Positions 42,074-49,974 of a stretch of DNA of 64,000 nucleotides are shown here, piece after piece. Origin of the DNA: Leadbetterella sp040829825 (GTDB taxonomy: Bacteria; Bacteroidota; Bacteroidia; Cytophagales; Spirosomataceae); the NCBI RefSeq assembly GCF_040829825.1, contig NZ_JBFOLH010000004.1; one strand, given 5' to 3'. Both the position numbers and the translations under genes were made by a program. The notes beneath the pieces are model-generated. The model was not told the DNA's origin, made no database searches, and saw nothing but the letters and a program-made list of their open reading frames with translations. How positions within the stretch are numbered: the stretch's first letter is position 1; every line of letters starts with the position of its first letter.

Positions 42074-43057
42074 CTACTCTACCAGTTTTTTAAGACTCCT
42101 GTAGGCGCTTCCGCTTTTTATCGACTCTTCCGCCCGTGAAAGCCCTTCCTCAAAACTAACATTCCGCGATACACTTATCGCCAGGCCGGCATTGGCCTGT
42201 ACGGCGGCCACCTGCTCGGGGCTTCCTTCCCCTTTCAGTATGCCGGTCAGGATCCGGGCCGACTCTTCCAGGCTACTGCCGCCGCTAAGCCGCTCCGGGT
42301 TGATCAGCGGCAGGCCCCAGTCAGCGGGCTGTACCACTTTATCTTCTTCCCCTTTCCATACCCTAAACCCGCCGGTCAGCGAAATCTCGTCGTATCCGTC
42401 TAAGGCATGAATAACGGCAAAGTGCCCTTCCTGCCCTAAAAACAGGTTTTTATAGAGCTCAAAAGTCTTCAGATCAGACACCCCGCTGAGCTGGGCTTTT
42501 ACGTTTGCCGGGTTCATGAGCGGCCCCAGGATATTAAAGAAGGTTTTAACGCCCAGCTCTTTTCGTACCGGCCCGATATGCTTCATGGCCGGGTGAAACA
42601 GGGGCGCATGCAGGTAGCAAATGCCGGCCTGCTCAATTTTCTGCCGGAGGTGATCTTTATCGTTCGTAAACTTTACTCCCAGGAATTCAAGAACCGTGCT
42701 GCTGCCTACTGCCGAGCTTACCCCGTGGTTTCCGTGCTTGGCAATTTTCACCCCGGCACCCGCTGCTACAAAAGCTGACGTGGTGGAGATGTTGAAGGTA
42801 TGTTTTCCGTCGCCGCCCGTTCCGCAGACATCCATGGGCTCCAGGTCTTCAAAGTCCAGGGAAACGGCCAGGTCAAGCATACCCTGCCTGAACCCGCCCA
42901 GCTCATCAGGGGTGATCCCCTTTTGCTGGATGCCCATCAGAAATGCAGCCGCTTGTGAAGTATTGGCTCCGCCCGTTGCGATCAGGGTAATCGCCTCCCG
43001 TGCTTCCTCATAGCCGAGAGACTCTCCGCTGATCAGTATATTCAGAAATCTTCTCAT
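42074..43057 (-). CDS. trpD: Anthranilate phosphoribosyltransferase
   Basis: Second enzyme of tryptophan synthesis: transfers phosphoribosyl from PRPP to anthranilate. The PRPP-binding motif CGTGGDGKHTFNISTTSAFV is near residues 79-97, followed by AAGAGVKIAKHGNHGVSS and the family segment FFNILGPLMNPA. Length 327 residues, as usual. ATG at 43057 was preferred to a start 18 codons upstream because MRRFLNILISGESL is the family's first helix. No other trp gene is in the window, so it is detached from the trp operon here. Confidence 0.95.
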   Translation of the reverse strand: MRRFLNILISGESLGYEEAREAITLIATGGANTSQAAAFLMGIQQKGITPDELGGFRQGMLDLAVSLDFEDLEPMDVCGTGGDGKHTFNISTTSAFVAAGAGVKIAKHGNHGVSSAVGSSTVLEFLGVKFTNDKDHLRQKIEQAGICYLHAPLFHPAMKHIGPVRKELGVKTFFNILGPLMNPANVKAQLSGVSDLKTFELYKNLFLGQEGHFAVIHALDGYDEISLTGGFRVWKGEEDKVVQPADWGLPLINPERLSGGSSLEESARILTGILKGEGSPEQVAAVQANAGLAISVSRNVSFEEGLSRAEESIKSGSAYRSLKKLVE

Positions 43058-43067
43058 CCGTATAAAA

Positions 43068-43092
43068 TCAGTTCCGCGTAGTGAGCTCCGGG
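43068..43092. repeat. Short AGTTCCG/GTAGTGAG repeat upstream of trpD
   Basis: CAGTTCCGCGTAGTGAGCTCCGGGG is close to the words at 4410-4463 (TAGTTCCGG, GTAGTGAGTTCCGGG) and to 3811-3820. It belongs to the second small repeat type. Confidence 0.4.
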
Positions 43093-43243
43093 GAAATGGC
43101 TCACCGTTCATTGCTATTAAATTCCGCCTGCAAACTTAAGCGAATTCCCGGTTAGGAACAGGAATTCCTCCGGGTTTTTAAACCATCTATCCTTTAAATG
43201 GGTCTTTGATAGAAAACTTTATCCGATTATCTTCAAAAGCCCT

Positions 43244-43251
43244 TAGATTTG
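43244..43251 (+). promoter_or_regulatory. -7 promoter element for the ABC ATPase gene
   Basis: TAGATTTG is a full TAnnTTTG match 21 bases before ATG 43273. It makes the later ATG more likely than an earlier in-frame start at 43249, which would fall inside the promoter. Confidence 0.6.
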
Positions 43252-43272
43252 GGAAATGAACAGACAGCCGTT

Positions 43273-44004
43273 ATGACCATCATTGAAACAAAAGATATTA
43301 CCAAGCGGTACATCATGGGTGCGGAAGTGGTAGACGCCCTGAAAGGGGTTTCTATAACCATCCGGAAAGGCGAATACGTGGCTTTTATGGGGCCTTCGGG
43401 TTCCGGGAAATCCACCCTGATGAACATCATCGGCTGCCTCGACTCGCCCACCAGCGGCTCCTACGTGCTGAACGGCAAGGATGTAAGCGATATGTCAGAA
43501 AATGAACTGGCGGAGGTTCGTAACAAAGAGATCGGGTTTGTGTTCCAGACCTTCAACCTGCTGCCCAGGCAGTCGTCGCTTGAAAATGTAGCCCTCCCCC
43601 TGATTTATGCGGGCTACAACAAAACCGACCGCTCTGAAAAAGCCCAGCGGGTATTGGAAAGCGTAGGATTAGGCGAACGGAGCGGCCATAAGCCGAATGA
43701 GCTTTCGGGGGGTCAGCGCCAGCGGGTAGCCGTGGCCCGTGCCCTGGTCAATGACCCTTCTATCCTCCTGGCCGATGAACCCACCGGTAACCTGGATACC
43801 CGTACCTCGTACGAGATCATGCAGCTCTTTGCCGATATTCATGCGAAAGGAAACACGATTATCATGGTAACGCACGAAGAAGACATCGCCCGTTACGCCC
43901 ACCGGATCGTCCGGCTTCGCGACGGCCTCATTGAATCAGACATTATAAATGAAACCCCTACCGATCCGGTAGAAATGGCAAAGCACCTGGCCGAAAAGAA
44001 ATAA
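43273..44004 (+). CDS. ABC transporter ATP-binding protein (MacB/LolD family)
   Basis: 243-residue ATPase of the type that works with FtsX-like permeases in lipoprotein release or efflux. Walker A GPSGSGKST near residue 41, Q loop FVFQTFNLLP, signature LSGGQRQRVAVARAL near 140, Walker B ILLADEPTGNLD near 160, and switch His in MVTHEEDIAR. Its permease is not adjacent. The ATG at 43273 fits the promoter at 43244. Substrate not known. Confidence 0.9.
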   Translation: MTIIETKDITKRYIMGAEVVDALKGVSITIRKGEYVAFMGPSGSGKSTLMNIIGCLDSPTSGSYVLNGKDVSDMSENELAEVRNKEIGFVFQTFNLLPRQSSLENVALPLIYAGYNKTDRSEKAQRVLESVGLGERSGHKPNELSGGQRQRVAVARALVNDPSILLADEPTGNLDTRTSYEIMQLFADIHAKGNTIIMVTHEEDIARYAHRIVRLRDGLIESDIINETPTDPVEMAKHLAEKK

Positions 44005-44046
44005 AACGGCAAAATCACCGTTTATACATAAAAATAAATCTGAAGC

Positions 44047-44547
44047 ATGAAAAAATTATTGGTAATGTTTTTGGCCCTGTTCACCGTAGCCGCTTATGCA
44101 CAGGAGAAAAAAGCCCCGCAGAGCCCTACAGTAACCGCAGAAAGTGCTAACATCAGTGTAACGTATGGTCAGCCGTCTAAAAAAGGGAGAGTAATTTTCG
44201 GCGGACTGGAGAAATACGGAAAAGTGTGGCGTACCGGTGCCAATGCCGCTACCGAGATAACATTCCGGAAAGATGTTAATTTCGGCGGAACCCCCGTTAA
44301 GGCAGGAACGTACACCCTGTATTCCATTCCTAACGAAACCGAATGGACAGTGATCCTGAATACCGAAATGAAGCAATGGGGAGCGTTCGGATACGATAAG
44401 GTCAAAGACAAAAACGTGGCGGAAGTGAAAGTTCCCGTAACCAGGCTGTCTGCTCCGGAAGAAAAGCTGATCATTAAGAGCAACGATGACAAGGAACTGA
44501 TCATCAGCTGGGATGATGTACTGGTGAGCGTACCCCTGAAATGGTGA
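44047..44547 (+). CDS. DUF2911 family secreted protein
   Basis: 166-residue protein with a signal peptide (MKKLLVMFLALFTVAAYAQ). The remainder is the DUF2911 domain (PF11138): ISVTYGQPSKKGRVIFGGLEKYGKVWRTGAN near 34-64, then GTPVKAGTYTLYSIPNETEWTVILN and ELIISWDDVLVSVPLKW. The domain is common and uncharacterised in Bacteroidota. It follows the ABC ATPase gene by 42 bases. Confidence 0.85.
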   Translation: MKKLLVMFLALFTVAAYAQEKKAPQSPTVTAESANISVTYGQPSKKGRVIFGGLEKYGKVWRTGANAATEITFRKDVNFGGTPVKAGTYTLYSIPNETEWTVILNTEMKQWGAFGYDKVKDKNVAEVKVPVTRLSAPEEKLIIKSNDDKELIISWDDVLVSVPLKW

Positions 44548-44565
44548 TACATTGAAGAAAATCAT

Positions 44566-44573
44566 TATATTTG
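44566..44573 (+). promoter_or_regulatory. -7 promoter element for the Skp-like gene
   Basis: TATATTTG is a full TAnnTTTG match 26 bases upstream of the ATG at 44600. Confidence 0.6.
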
Positions 44574-44599
44574 CAGACTTTTTAAAAATATCTGCTTAA

Positions 44600-45202
44600 A
44601 TGAAAAAAATCGTTGCGCTGTTTTTAGGCCTGAGTGTGGCTTTGGTGGCTTGTGATAAAAAAGGAGGAGAAAGTAAGCCGTCTGCCGGTCAGCCTTCCGG
44701 GAGAATTGTTTATGTGAATACAGACACTCTTCTGAATAATTACGAATACTACAAAGACGTAGTAAAAGAATTTGAAAATAAGAGTTTTGCGCTGGATAAT
44801 GAGCTTCAGCGGAAAGCCCAGTCGTTCCAGAATGAAGTGGCCCTCTTCCAGAGAAGAGTACAGGCTGGCGGACTTTCTGAGCAACAGGCGCTGACCCAAC
44901 AGGCTGCCCTGCAGAAAAAAGAGCAGGATATTATGCTGTACCGCGAAAATGCAGCCGGTAACTTACAGCAGGAGCAGGCGAAAAAAACCGATGAGCTTTT
45001 GAATAAAATCCATGAATATCTGAAGAAATACAATGCTTCTGATAAATATGACATGGTTATCGGTTACTCTAAAGGAGGCGGTGTATTGTACGCTAAAGAA
45101 GACCTGGATATCACACAGGATGTACTCAAAGGGCTGAACGAGGAGTATAAGTCTTCGAAAAAAGGAGAATCCAAAGCAGATACTACTGCAGCCAAAAAAT
45201 AA
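44600..45202 (+). CDS. OmpH/Skp-like periplasmic chaperone lipoprotein
   Basis: 200-residue predicted lipoprotein (lipobox VAC, Cys18) with the OmpH/Skp fold: a first strand GRIVYVNTDTLLNNYEYYKDV near 34-54, a long helical coiled coil with many Gln, Glu and Lys (about 60-140), and the closing DKYDMVIGYSKGGGVLYAKEDLDIT. Skp chaperones help outer-membrane proteins cross the periplasm. It is normally soluble, so a lipid anchor is a Bacteroidota variant. A good terminator follows. Confidence 0.85.
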   Translation: MKKIVALFLGLSVALVACDKKGGESKPSAGQPSGRIVYVNTDTLLNNYEYYKDVVKEFENKSFALDNELQRKAQSFQNEVALFQRRVQAGGLSEQQALTQQAALQKKEQDIMLYRENAAGNLQQEQAKKTDELLNKIHEYLKKYNASDKYDMVIGYSKGGGVLYAKEDLDITQDVLKGLNEEYKSSKKGESKADTTAAKK

Positions 45203-45220
45203 TTTTCAGAGATTACTTTC

Positions 45221-45254
45221 AGGAGATGCATAACCGGTATGCATCTCCTTTTTA
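45221..45254 (+). terminator. Rho-independent terminator after the Skp-like gene
   Basis: Perfect 11-bp stem AGGAGATGCAT/ATGCATCTCCT with a 7-nt loop, followed by TTTTT. Confidence 0.85.
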
Positions 45255-45317
45255 TTTCTATACGCTTATCTAAAGTAGCCCGGTCCGGAATAACATGCCC
45301 GGAACTATCTTATACCC

Positions 45318-45785
45318 ATGAAATATTTTCTTTTCCTGCTATTCTGGGGTTTGACGTCTCTTCAGCCCTCTCCCGACCTGCGCGTGGTAACCCGGGTGGT
45401 AGACGGTGATACCCTGTGGGTCAGCGGGAAGAACGGGAAAGAGGAAAAGATCCGGCTGATCGGGATTGACGCGCACGAAACCCGGGATACTCCCCGGAAA
45501 AAGGCCGGTTTCTACGGGAAAGAGGCTACGGCCTATCTCCGCAAACGGGTGCAGGGAAAGAGAGTTCGCCTGGAATACGACATCGGGCGTTACGACCGGT
45601 ACCGGCGCACCCTGGCCTATGTTTACCTGGAAGACGGCTCTTTTATCAATGCGGAACTGGTCAGGAAAGGATACGCCGTAGTGCTTACGGTATCGCCCAA
45701 TGTAAAATATGCGGATACGTTTATCCTCTGTCAGCAGGAGGCCCGGAAGAACAACCGCGGACTCTGGGGCATAAAAATTCAGTGA
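45318..45785 (+). CDS. Thermonuclease (SNase) family protein
   Basis: 155-residue secreted nuclease with a signal peptide (about residues 1-17). The SNase residues are conserved: VVDGDT (Asp metal ligands), RLIGIDAHE with Arg46 and Glu54 (the Arg35/Glu43 pair of the staphylococcal enzyme), and Arg97 in DRYRRTLAYV (Arg87). It hydrolyses DNA and RNA, probably outside the cytoplasm. It converges on lptB, with stop codons directly next to each other. Confidence 0.9.
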   Translation: MKYFLFLLFWGLTSLQPSPDLRVVTRVVDGDTLWVSGKNGKEEKIRLIGIDAHETRDTPRKKAGFYGKEATAYLRKRVQGKRVRLEYDIGRYDRYRRTLAYVYLEDGSFINAELVRKGYAVVLTVSPNVKYADTFILCQQEARKNNRGLWGIKIQ

Positions 45786-46532
45786 TCAGATCTTACGCTT
45801 CAGCTCAAAATGCGTGCCGAGGTATACTTTTCGTACAAGCTCATCGGCCGCCAGCTCTTCTGCTGTACCGTGCTTCAGGATCTTGCCTTCAAAAAGCAGG
45901 TAAGCCCGGTCAGTGATAGAGAGGGTCTCATTTACATTGTGGTCGGTGATCAGGATACCGATATTCCGGTGCTTCAGCTTGGCCACGATTCCCTGGATCT
46001 CTTCTACCGCAATGGGGTCTACACCGGCAAACGGCTCATCCAGTAAGATAAATTTGGGATCTACGGCCAGCGCCCGTGCGATTTCCGTTCTGCGCCGTTC
46101 TCCGCCGGAGAGCACCATTCCCTTATTTTTACGAACATGGGTAAGGCTGAATTCTTCCAGGAGCTCTTCGGTTTTTTCCCTCCGCTCGGCCTGGGTCATC
46201 TGTGGCCTGGAAAGCTCCATAACCCCGATGATGTTATCCTGCACACTCAGATCCCGGAATACGGAAGCCTCCTGGGCCAGGTAACCTACACCCAGCTTAG
46301 CCCGTTTGTACATCGGAAGACGCGTAATATCCAGGTTATCGAGCCATATTTTTCCTGAGTTCGGTTTCACCAATCCCACCGCCATATAGAAAGAAGTGGT
46401 TTTACCGGCCCCGTTAGGGCCCAGCAGACCTACAATTTCTCCCTGTTCTACCTGGTAGCTTACGTGGTCATTGACCATCCGCTGCCCGTATTTCTTCACC
46501 AGGTCTTCTGTACGCAATACCATTCTTTCCAT
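45786..46532 (-). CDS. lptB: LPS export ABC transporter ATP-binding protein
   Basis: ATPase of the LptBFG complex that drives lipopolysaccharide to the outer membrane. Walker A GPNGAGKTT near residue 38, Q loop LAQEASVF, the lptB-typical signature LSGGERRRTEIARAL near 140, Walker B FILLDEPFAGVDP near 160, and H-loop ILITDHNVNETL. Length 248 residues. It is the last gene of a minus-strand operon after recJ (18 bp gap) and fabD. Confidence 0.95.
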   Translation of the reverse strand: MERMVLRTEDLVKKYGQRMVNDHVSYQVEQGEIVGLLGPNGAGKTTSFYMAVGLVKPNSGKIWLDNLDITRLPMYKRAKLGVGYLAQEASVFRDLSVQDNIIGVMELSRPQMTQAERREKTEELLEEFSLTHVRKNKGMVLSGGERRRTEIARALAVDPKFILLDEPFAGVDPIAVEEIQGIVAKLKHRNIGILITDHNVNETLSITDRAYLLFEGKILKHGTAEELAADELVRKVYLGTHFELKRKI

Positions 46533-46550
46533 CTTTTTACAAAGGTATTA

Positions 46551-48272
46551 TTAAAACTTGATATCCCGGATAAACAACTGCAAAGTGGTTTTGTCCCGAA
46601 AAGTATTCTCTTCAAGGGAGTAAGCCATAGAAAACGGCTTTCCTGATCGTACCTGCTCATAGAAGGGTTCGGCCAGGCCAAAGCCTATAGCCGGGAAAAC
46701 CACGGCTGACCCATCCTGCTGAACATCCATTTTCAGGTGCTTTTCTTTCAATACCTTCGGTTCGGAAACCGTTCTCAGGTTATGCGAAACAAAAACGGGC
46801 TGCATATTCTGCGGGCCGAACGGGGCCATCTGCTTCATGATCCGCTGGAATTTTGGGGTAAGCTCAGCCAGGGAAATCTCCAGGTCGGCGTGAATCACCG
46901 GTACGCGCTGCTCTTCGGTAAGGCTGGCCCTGACGGCCTCGTCAAACGCCTTGCGGAAATCATTGATCCTGTCCAGCTCAATGGTCATACCGGCAGCATG
47001 CATGTGTCCGCCGAACTGCACCAGGTACCCGGAGCAGGCTTCTATAGCGCTGTAGAGGTCAAAGCCCGTAACCGAACGGGCCGAACCGGCCGCCAGGCCC
47101 TCTCCTGATTTGGTAAAGATGACCGTTGGCCGGTAAAACTGTTCGATACACCTGGACGCCACGATGCCGATTACTCCTTTATGCCAGCTCTCGCTGTAAA
47201 GCACCGTACTCCTGGCCTCATTCAGCAGCCAGCTGTCCTGGCGGATAAGCGCCATAGCCTCATCCGTAATGCGGGAATCCAGGCCTTTCCGTTCGGTATT
47301 ATGCGCCTGGATCTCGTAAGCGAGCGCCATGGCCTCCTCCCTGTCTTCTGAAAGCAGCAATTCAACGGCTGCCCGTGCATGACGGATACGGCCGGCTGCA
47401 TTAATGCGGGGCCCGATGGTGAATACCACCGACTCTACCGACATCTCTCCCTGCACCCCGGCAACCGACATCAGGGCTTTAAGGCTTACCCTCGGGCCCG
47501 TATTCAGCTTCTGCAGCCCGTAAAAAGCCAGTATGCGGTTCTCGCCGGTGATCGGCACAATATCAGATGCAATGCTCACCATTACGAGGTCAAGGTATTC
47601 TTCCAGCACCCGGAAGCTGATCGTATGCTGCAGGCAGTAGGCCGAAAGCAGCTTGAATCCCACGCCGTTACCGGTCAGCTCCTTGTAGGGATAAGCGCAG
47701 TCTTTCCGCTTGGGGTCAAGTACGGCCACTGCAGCGGGAAGCTCATCGCCGGGCTCATGGTGGTCACAAATAATGAAGTCGACCCCCCGGGCCGCAGCGT
47801 AAGCCACCTTGTCGGCCGCTTTAATGCCGCAATCCAGGCTGATGATAAGAGTAACCCCCTCGGAAAGGGCGTAATCGATCCCTTTTTGTGAAACACCGTA
47901 GCCTTCTGTGTAGCGATCGGGATTATAATACAGTACCGCCGGATGGAATTTCCGGATAAAATCATAGACCATAGCCACCGCAGTGGTGCCGTCTACATCA
48001 TAATCTCCGTAAACCAGTATCTTTTCACCTGTTTCAACGGCCTGTGTAAGGCGGTCTACGGCCCGGTCCATATCTTTCATCAGGAAAGGGTCATGGAGGT
48101 CGGAAAGCTGCGGCCTGAAAAAATGCCGCGCCTCCTCAAAACTACTGATTCCCCTTTGCCAGAGCATCACGGCCAGCGGCCGGGGAATACCCAGGTCGGT
48201 TTCCAGCCTACTGACCACCTCCTGCCCGCCGCCGGTAGACGGTGTATTTTTAAACACCCACTTTTTTTCCAT
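46551..48272 (-). CDS. recJ: Single-stranded-DNA-specific exonuclease RecJ
   Basis: 5'-to-3' single-strand DNA exonuclease of the DHH family, used in recombination and repair. The DHH motifs are present: DYDVDG near residue 88, SLDCGI near 143, DHHEPG near 168, and DIVPITGENR near 240. The DHHA1 region has GRINAAGR-like GPRINAAGRI near 288 and FGGHMHAAGM near 420. A C-terminal OB-like domain ends at 573. Length typical. It lies between fabD (42 bp upstream) and lptB. Confidence 0.96.
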   Translation of the reverse strand: MEKKWVFKNTPSTGGGQEVVSRLETDLGIPRPLAVMLWQRGISSFEEARHFFRPQLSDLHDPFLMKDMDRAVDRLTQAVETGEKILVYGDYDVDGTTAVAMVYDFIRKFHPAVLYYNPDRYTEGYGVSQKGIDYALSEGVTLIISLDCGIKAADKVAYAAARGVDFIICDHHEPGDELPAAVAVLDPKRKDCAYPYKELTGNGVGFKLLSAYCLQHTISFRVLEEYLDLVMVSIASDIVPITGENRILAFYGLQKLNTGPRVSLKALMSVAGVQGEMSVESVVFTIGPRINAAGRIRHARAAVELLLSEDREEAMALAYEIQAHNTERKGLDSRITDEAMALIRQDSWLLNEARSTVLYSESWHKGVIGIVASRCIEQFYRPTVIFTKSGEGLAAGSARSVTGFDLYSAIEACSGYLVQFGGHMHAAGMTIELDRINDFRKAFDEAVRASLTEEQRVPVIHADLEISLAELTPKFQRIMKQMAPFGPQNMQPVFVSHNLRTVSEPKVLKEKHLKMDVQQDGSAVVFPAIGFGLAEPFYEQVRSGKPFSMAYSLEENTFRDKTTLQLFIRDIKF

Positions 48273-48305
48273 AATAATTATGTGGTTTGGTATACCGAGA
48301 TTTTG

Positions 48306-48322
48306 GGTTCCCGACTACGCTC
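48306..48322. repeat. 17-bp dispersed repeat unit overlapping the fabD stop codon
   Basis: On the minus strand this is GAGCGTAGTCGGGAACC, identical to the unit at 3851-3867. The fabD stop codon TAG (48315-48317) lies inside it, so the repeat supplies the end of FabD. Confidence 0.8.
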
Positions 48323-49199
48323 CTGATGTCTCTACCTCCGGAGCTATTTTTTTCACCAGTCCCTGCAATACCTTTCCGGGTCCGCACTCCACAAACTCTG
48401 TGGCTCCGTCAGCCACCATATTCTGTATGGTGCGGGTCCAGCGAACCGGTGCAGTAAGCTGGGCGATGAGGTTTTCCCGGATCACCTCCACGTCTGTTGA
48501 AGGCAGGGCATTGACGTTCTGGTAAACAGGGCAGGCCGGTGACTTAAACGTTGTTTCCCGGATGGCGCGGGCCAGCTCTTCACGGGCGGGCTCCATTAGC
48601 GGCGAGTGAAACGCTCCACCCACCTGCAGCACCAGCGCACGTTTGGCTCCTGCTTCCTTCATTTTCTCTACCGCAATATTAATTCCTTCTATAGTACCGG
48701 AAATCACCAGCTGTCCGGGACAATTGTAGTTGGCCGCCACCACGGTTTCGCCCGTTTCTGATGTAATGGCTGCTGCTATCTCTTCCACTTTTTCATCCGG
48801 CAGGTTCAGTACCGCCGCCATGGTGGAAGGGGTAAGCTCACAGGCTTTCTGCATGGCTTCCGCCCGTTTGGCCACCAGCCGCAACGCATCTTCAAAGGCA
48901 AGCGCCCCGGAAGCCACCAGGGCTGAAAACTCACCCAGCGAATGACCGGCTACCATGTCAGGCCGGAAACCTTCTACGGTAGCTGCCAGGATCACCGAGT
49001 GCAGAAAAACCGCCGGCTGGGTAACATTGGTCTGCTTAAGCTCCTCCTCCGACCCTTCAAACATGATTCTCGTAATATCAAATCCTATGATCTCATTTGC
49101 CTTGTCAAAAAGTGTTCTCGCAAGAGAAGAACTTTCATACAACTCTTTGCCCATCCCGCTGAATTGTGCTCCCTGCCCGGGGAAAACGTATGCCTTCAT
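48315..49199 (-). CDS. fabD: Malonyl-CoA:ACP transacylase
   Basis: Transfers malonyl from CoA to acyl carrier protein for fatty-acid synthesis. The N-terminal FPGQGAQFSGMG (residues 6-17) and the nucleophile elbow GHSLGEF (Ser87) are present, along with VGGAFHSPLM for the catalytic His and the closing VECGPGKVLQGLVKKI. ATG at 49199 was chosen because FPGQGAQ is near the start in all family members and a promoter box lies just upstream. Length 294 residues. The last codons and stop come from a dispersed 17-bp repeat. First gene of the fabD-recJ-lptB operon. Confidence 0.95.
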   Translation of the reverse strand: MKAYVFPGQGAQFSGMGKELYESSSLARTLFDKANEIIGFDITRIMFEGSEEELKQTNVTQPAVFLHSVILAATVEGFRPDMVAGHSLGEFSALVASGALAFEDALRLVAKRAEAMQKACELTPSTMAAVLNLPDEKVEEIAAAITSETGETVVAANYNCPGQLVISGTIEGINIAVEKMKEAGAKRALVLQVGGAFHSPLMEPAREELARAIRETTFKSPACPVYQNVNALPSTDVEVIRENLIAQLTAPVRWTRTIQNMVADGATEFVECGPGKVLQGLVKKIAPEVETSGA

Positions 49200-49216
49200 A
49201 TTTTTTGGTTTTTTTG

Positions 49217-49224
49217 CAAAATTA
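49217..49224 (-). promoter_or_regulatory. -7 promoter element for fabD-recJ-lptB
   Basis: On the minus strand TAATTTTG fully matches TAnnTTTG, 17 bases before the fabD start at 49199. Confidence 0.6.
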
Positions 49225-49287
49225 AAAGATTTTTCCAAAGTCTGCCATAGTAGGGCCTGATGGGCCCGATTAATCGGCAGATGTGAT

Positions 49288-49295
49288 TATCTTTG
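49288..49295 (+). promoter_or_regulatory. -7 promoter element for the Crp/Fnr gene
   Basis: TATCTTTG fully matches TAnnTTTG and ends 6 bases before the ATG at 49302, so the message would be nearly leaderless. Confidence 0.55.
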
Positions 49296-49301
49296 TTACC
49301 C

Positions 49302-49865
49302 ATGAAGCTGGAAGAAGCCATTTCTGCTCTGATTTCTCCTGACGAGGCCCTTTTTGAGGCGCTTCGCCGGGAATTTCATACCCAATCTCTCCCCCGCAAC
49401 GAGCTTGTTTTTTCATTAGGAAACGTGGCCCGGCATATTTTCTATATTGAAAAAGGACTGGCCCGGATGTTTTATTACAACGAATCGGGGAAAGACATTA
49501 CCTATGAATTTTTCCCGGAAAATAATTTTATGGCCCCCAGTGAGAGCTTCCTGGAGCAAAAGCCCTCGCAGTATAGTATCGAGCTGCTGGAGGATTCGGA
49601 ATTGCGGTTTATTTCGCAAGACGGGCTGAACCGCCTCCTGGAGGAGTTCCCGGTGGTGGAAAAGATCAAAAGCCATATCCTGGCTCATTTTCTTTACCAG
49701 GCCAACCGGCGTATTGTTGCGCTGCAGTTTCAGAATGCCCAGCAGCGGTACGAAACCCTTGAACAAACCAAAGGAAACATTCTTCAGCGCGCACCCCTGG
49801 GCCACATCGCCTCCTACCTCGGTATCACACAGGAAACCCTCAGCCGGATCCGCGGCCGGAAATAA
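49302..49865 (+). CDS. Crp/Fnr family transcription regulator
   Basis: 187-residue regulator with a cyclic-nucleotide-binding-like domain (NELVFSLGNVARHIFYIEKGLARMFY near 32-57) and a C-terminal winged helix ending GHIASYLGITQETLSRIRGRK, the Crp/Fnr recognition helix. No Fe-S cysteines. It begins at ATG 49302, not at a TTG nine bases upstream. The gene sits directly before a TolC-HlyD-ABC2 efflux operon, with an FNR-like palindrome in the gap, so it probably regulates that operon. Confidence 0.88.
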   Translation: MKLEEAISALISPDEALFEALRREFHTQSLPRNELVFSLGNVARHIFYIEKGLARMFYYNESGKDITYEFFPENNFMAPSESFLEQKPSQYSIELLEDSELRFISQDGLNRLLEEFPVVEKIKSHILAHFLYQANRRIVALQFQNAQQRYETLEQTKGNILQRAPLGHIASYLGITQETLSRIRGRK

Positions 49866-49904
49866 CACGGCTTTGTGCCGCATTTTTTATCCGGATATAC
49901 GATT

Positions 49905-49918
49905 TTGATCTATGTCAA
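49905..49918. promoter_or_regulatory. FNR/CRP-like operator upstream of the efflux operon
   Basis: TTGATCTATGTCAA fits the Crp/Fnr half-site pattern TTGAT-N4-ATCAA with one mismatch. It lies inside a wider palindrome (GATTTTGA...TCAAAAATC). It is about 30 bases upstream of a GAACTTTG -7-like box (49941-49948), so its centre falls close to -40 of the likely transcription start, where an activator of this family would bind. Confidence 0.55.
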
Positions 49919-49974
49919 AAATCGGGAATCCCCGTGTTCGGAACTTTGCATCGTAATCTTAAACGAAAACGATC

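Noticed and set aside
43249..43272. Earlier in-frame start of the ABC ATPase
   Set aside because: The first codon would overlap the TAGATTTG promoter box, so ATG at 43273 is preferred.
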